Positions 21,571 through 24,066 of a stretch of DNA of 24,066 nt are shown here, piece after piece (within the stretch, counting starts at the first letter, position 1; the number at the start of each line of letters is the position of its first letter). The DNA comes from UBA1876 sp964515395. Its GTDB lineage: Bacteria > Synergistota > Synergistia > Synergistales > Thermovirgaceae. The notes under the pieces are model-generated. The model saw nothing but the letters and a program-made list of their open reading frames with translations. It was not told where the DNA came from and did not search any database. Made by a program: the position numbers and the translations under genes. The DNA lies in contig CAZERC010000024.1 in assembly GCA_964515395.1 (NCBI GenBank), forward strand, positions 1-24,066, given 5' to 3'.

Positions 21571-22728
21571 ATGGAGATATACCTCAATAACGGGGCCACC
21601 ACGTGGCCCAAGCCCGAGTGTGTCCCCCGGGCCATGTATGACTTTCTCACCGGCGGGGGCGCCAACCTCGCGAGGGGGTCGGCGGCAAGACGCGACATCG
21701 GGACCCTGGACATGGTCACCACCACCAGGGAGGAGCTGGCGGCCTTTTTCGGCGGCTATGCCGGCGGCGATTCGCGGTACGTCACCTTCACGGCGAATGT
21801 GACGGAGTCCCTCAACGTCATTCTCAAGGGATACCTTCGAAAGGGGCACCATGTGGCGACTACGTCGATGGAGCACAACGCCGTCATCAGGCCCCTGCGC
21901 CGCCTCGAGGAAGAAGGCGTCAGGCTTTCCATACTCCCCTGCTCCACTGCCGGAGAACTCGACCCGGCGGTCCTCGAAGGTTTTCTGCAAAAGGAGAAAG
22001 TCCACATGGTCGTGACCAGCCATGCCAGCAATGTGTGTGGAACCATCCAGCCGCTGGAGGAGATCTCCCGCATCTGCAGCGACCACGGTGTGCCCCTTGT
22101 CCTGGACGCGGCCCAGACGGGCGGGGTGCTTGACATCGACGCAAAAAGGCTGAACCTGGCGGCACTTTGCTTTACCGGACACAAAGGGCTTTTGGGACCC
22201 CAGGGGATTGGCGGCATCCTGTGGAAACCGGAATTCGCCGAATCAGTAACACCCTTCGTGGAAGGCGGGACGGGCAGCTTCTCCGACCAGGAGCGTCAGC
22301 CTGTGACCATGCCCGACAAATTCGAGGCGGGAACGCCCAACCTTCCGGGCATCGCCGGACTCTTGAGCGCGTTGGACTGGGTCCGCGAAAGAGGATGTGA
22401 AAAGATCCGCCGACGTGAACAAAAACTCGGCGGCCGGTTGCTCGAGGGGCTCCGGGGCATGAAAAAACTTACAACCTATGGCAAGGACACCATGGAAGGG
22501 CGCCTGGCGGTGTTTGCCGTCAATCCGCCCGACGGCGACAACGGGACCCTGGCCATGCGCCTCGCCGAGGAATGGGGCATCGAGACGCGTCCCGGCCTTC
22601 ATTGTGCGCCCCTGGCCCACAAGACCCTGGGGAGTTTCCCACAAGGAGCGCTCAGGATCAGTGTGGGATATTTCAACACTGAAGAAGAGATTGAAAGCGT
22701 CCTGAAGGCATTGGAAAGCCTTCTGTGA
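21571..22728 (+). CDS. Cysteine desulfurase-like class V aminotransferase
   Basis: The 385-aa PLP enzyme is of the SufS/CsdB-like type, closest in feel to the TIGR01977 group. Motifs: YLNNGATTWPKP at the N-terminus, FTANVTESLNVIL, SMEHNAVIRPL, the cofactor Asp and Gln in LDAAQTGG (Asp179, Gln182), the Schiff-base Lys205 in FTGHKGLLGPQGIGG, and the catalytic Cys345 in RPGLHCAPLAHK. Such enzymes take sulfur from cysteine for cofactor synthesis. AGGAGGGAAACAAAA directly precedes ATG 21571. No SufU or IscU is adjacent, so the sulfur acceptor is unknown. Sulfur supply to thiamine thiazole is unlikely, since thiG and thiS are absent here. Confidence 0.9.
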   Translation: MEIYLNNGATTWPKPECVPRAMYDFLTGGGANLARGSAARRDIGTLDMVTTTREELAAFFGGYAGGDSRYVTFTANVTESLNVILKGYLRKGHHVATTSMEHNAVIRPLRRLEEEGVRLSILPCSTAGELDPAVLEGFLQKEKVHMVVTSHASNVCGTIQPLEEISRICSDHGVPLVLDAAQTGGVLDIDAKRLNLAALCFTGHKGLLGPQGIGGILWKPEFAESVTPFVEGGTGSFSDQERQPVTMPDKFEAGTPNLPGIAGLLSALDWVRERGCEKIRRREQKLGGRLLEGLRGMKKLTTYGKDTMEGRLAVFAVNPPDGDNGTLAMRLAEEWGIETRPGLHCAPLAHKTLGSFPQGALRISVGYFNTEEEIESVLKALESLL

Positions 22729-22739
22729 GGCCGGGAAAA

Positions 22740-22758
22740 CCGGACCGGTGCGGTCCGG
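22740..22758. repeat. GC-rich hairpin between convergent genes
   Basis: CCGGACCG-GTG-CGGTCCGG is a perfect 8-bp hairpin lying 11 nt after the desulfurase-like gene's stop and 8 nt from the phosphatase's stop. No T-tract follows on either strand, so it is at best an atypical terminator. Confidence 0.6.
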
Positions 22759-22766
22759 TCCCGTCA

Positions 22767-23570
22767 TCAGCCTTTCAGGACGAACCGTTCCAGGGCGAGG
22801 GCCACGCCGTCCTCATCGCTTGAGAGTGTGACGGTGTCGGCCTTCTCCCTGATATCCCCGCGGGCGTTTCCCATGGCCACGGAAAAACCGGCACGCTCGA
22901 AAAGGGGCAGGTCGTTTTCGGAATCCCCCACCACCATCGTCTGCAGGGGCGTCACGCCCCGTTTTTCCATCAGGATGTCAAGCCCCCCGGCCTTGCTTAC
23001 CTCGGGGTGTGCCATGTCCACGAAGAGCTTGTTCGACACGGCCGCGTAAATGGCCCCGCCGAAGCGTTTCTGCACGGCTTTCCGGACGGACACCGCCTCT
23101 TCCGGGCTTGAGGTGATGGAAAGCAGCTTGACGGGCTCTATGTCCATGGTGTAGAGGGCCTCGCCCAGAGGCTCCGGTTTGAGAAAAGTCAGTTTTCCGT
23201 AGGCTTTGGCCTTGTCATCGGCGTGGTCCACGAAAAGCCTGCCGTCATGGTAGGATTGGATATACCATCCTTTTTCGCGGAAAAAGGCCAGGACTTCCCT
23301 CGCCAGGCCCTTTTCGATGGGCCGGTAAAAGAGGGCGTCTTCCCTCCCCGGCGCACGGATTTCGGCTCCGTTGGCCGTTATCAGCGGATCCGAAAGACCC
23401 AGTACTTTTGCGAAGGGCAGGACGGAATGAAAAACCCTGCCCGTGGCGACGGTAACGGCAAAGCCCCGGCCGACGCAGGCGGCCACGCTCCTGACGGTGC
23501 GTTCCGTCAGGGTGTTTTGAGTCGTCAGAAGAGTCCCGTCCATGTCGAGAACGATCATGCGGATATCCAT
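22767..23570 (-). CDS. Cof-type HAD-IIB phosphatase
   Basis: The 267-aa haloacid-dehalogenase-fold hydrolase has motif I DMDGTLL at residues 9-15, motif II in VTVATGR, a type IIB cap in the middle, and motifs III/IV in SKAGGLDILMEKRGV and VVGDSENDLPLFERAG. Members remove phosphate from sugar phosphates, flavin or PLP-related compounds; the substrate cannot be read here. ATG 23570 has GGGGGAG close upstream. It is convergent with the desulfurase-like gene and divergent from the dehydratase-like gene. Confidence 0.93.
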   Translation of the reverse strand: MDIRMIVLDMDGTLLTTQNTLTERTVRSVAACVGRGFAVTVATGRVFHSVLPFAKVLGLSDPLITANGAEIRAPGREDALFYRPIEKGLAREVLAFFREKGWYIQSYHDGRLFVDHADDKAKAYGKLTFLKPEPLGEALYTMDIEPVKLLSITSSPEEAVSVRKAVQKRFGGAIYAAVSNKLFVDMAHPEVSKAGGLDILMEKRGVTPLQTMVVGDSENDLPLFERAGFSVAMGNARGDIREKADTVTLSSDEDGVALALERFVLKG

Positions 23571-23594
23571 TGCACTCCCCCGTTTTTCGCGTCA

Positions 23595-23673
23595 TCCTGT
23601 GACGTGTATGTGGTTGCACGAATCAGGGTCCACGCCAAGGAGTATACTCGAGAGGACCCAAAACGTCACAGGA
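23595..23673 (+). promoter_or_regulatory. Nested inverted-repeat leader before the dehydratase-like gene
   Basis: The outer arms TCCTGTGACGT (23595-23605) and ACGTCACAGGA (23663-23673) pair perfectly over 11 bp. Inside lie GTG-GTTG-CAC (23610-23619), GGGTCC (23626-23631) with GGACCC (23654-23659), and the palindrome GAGTATACTC (23640-23649). The 3' outer arm overlaps the AGGAGG ribosome binding site (23670-23675). If transcribed, this would fold into a branched RNA hiding that site. TATACT (23643-23648) could instead be a -10, in which case the repeats may be protein operators. Confidence 0.5.
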
Positions 23674-23683
23674 GGTGTCATCG

Positions 23684-24066
23684 GTGTTCATCAACCCGTC
23701 CGCAAGCGACATTCTGCTCGCAAACAGGTTTCTGGAAGGAAGAATCCGCAGGACGCCCACGGAAAAGTCCCTTCCCCTTTCCGACATAACCGGGGGCGAG
23801 GTCTTCCTCAAGTGGGAAAACCAGCAGATCACGGGATCTTTCAAGATCCGGGGCGCTCTCAACAAGATGTTCAGCCTCGGCGAAGAAGACAGGAAAAAGG
23901 GGGTCGTCACGGCCTCCAGCGGAAACCACGCCCAGGGGATCGCCATGGCGGCCTCGATGCTCGGTGTCAAAGCCGCCATTTGCGTTCCCGGCGTCTGCCC
24001 CGAAACCAAGCAAAAGGCCATCCGGCGTCTCGGCGGCGACTGGGTGGACCTCAGGGTGTCGGGCAG
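23684..24066 (+). CDS. Threonine dehydratase-like PLP enzyme, 5' part only
   Basis: The reading starts at GTG 23684, 8 nt after AGGAGG, and runs off the window after 127 codons with no stop. It shows the fold-type II PLP signature: FLKWENQQITGSFKIRGA, with the Schiff-base Lys54, and the phosphate-binding SSGNHAQG (78-85) followed by GIAMAASMLGVKAAICVP. This matches threonine/serine ammonia-lyases (IlvA/TdcB type), which turn threonine into 2-oxobutanoate. Without the C-terminal part I cannot tell a biosynthetic enzyme (with an ACT-like domain) from a catabolic one. In an amino-acid fermenter the catabolic form would fit. Confidence 0.9.
   Translation, partial: MFINPSASDILLANRFLEGRIRRTPTEKSLPLSDITGGEVFLKWENQQITGSFKIRGALNKMFSLGEEDRKKGVVTASSGNHAQGIAMAASMLGVKAAICVPGVCPETKQKAIRRLGGDWVDLRVSG

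Noticed and set aside
20860..22182. 440-codon minus-strand frame
   Set aside because: Most of it is antisense to the cysteine-desulfurase-like gene, and the frame through the Ns depends on the placeholder length. Only the 20903-21465 part reads as a real protein.
22740..22758. Hairpin as a standard intrinsic terminator
   Set aside because: The stem is perfect, but neither side is followed by a T-tract, so I list it only as a repeat.

Overview
The window is GC-rich bacterial chromosome centred on the replication-origin locus. A long minus-strand block runs dnaA, dnaN, recF, mnmG, DUF721/DciA-like, SIMPL-domain protein, secreted protein, regulator, nhaC. The gene order, the ThiW-type thiamine salvage operon, an ArsM methyltransferase with a MarR-type regulator and a TIGR01977-like cysteine desulfurase suggest an anaerobic, possibly amino-acid-fermenting bacterium. 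Synergistota is my best guess, from gene content only.

Positions 1-1480 hold a regulator-arsM pair on the minus strand, broken by a 100-N gap inside the regulator, with overlapping dyad operators in front. Positions 1525-4480 are a minus-strand thiamine salvage operon, thiW-thiD-thiM-thiE, joined by 4-nt overlaps. A TPP riboswitch precedes it, and its last conserved box doubles as the thiW ribosome binding site. Positions 4608-5449 carry a plus-strand lytic transglycosylase that seems to start at a rare ATT codon. Positions 5459-5963 are a decaying stretch: a class II photolyase pseudogene that keeps only its two ends, a cobalamin-riboswitch-like inverted repeat, and a small DnaA-box cluster.

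Positions 5964-8934 hold xth and corA on the minus strand, divergent from a two-helix K+ channel with an RCK domain and an unusual TVGYN filter. A bidirectional terminator at 9045-9083 separates the channel from the end of the dnaA-to-nhaC block (9152-19463).

DnaA boxes lie on both sides of dnaA. On the dnaN side there is a box, a TTA-CTA-CTG trio tract and an AT-rich tract. Together this looks like a bipartite origin with a basal unwinding element. Rightward of dnaA come a DHH phosphoesterase, a small acidic protein spanning a second N gap, a cysteine-desulfurase-like enzyme, a Cof-type HAD phosphatase on the minus strand, and the 5' end of a threonine-dehydratase-like gene behind a nested inverted-repeat leader. 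The second gap is flanked by identical 55-bp copies and is most likely an unmerged contig overlap. Positions 1-55 show nothing I can name. I saw no tRNA, rRNA, CRISPR array or insertion sequence.
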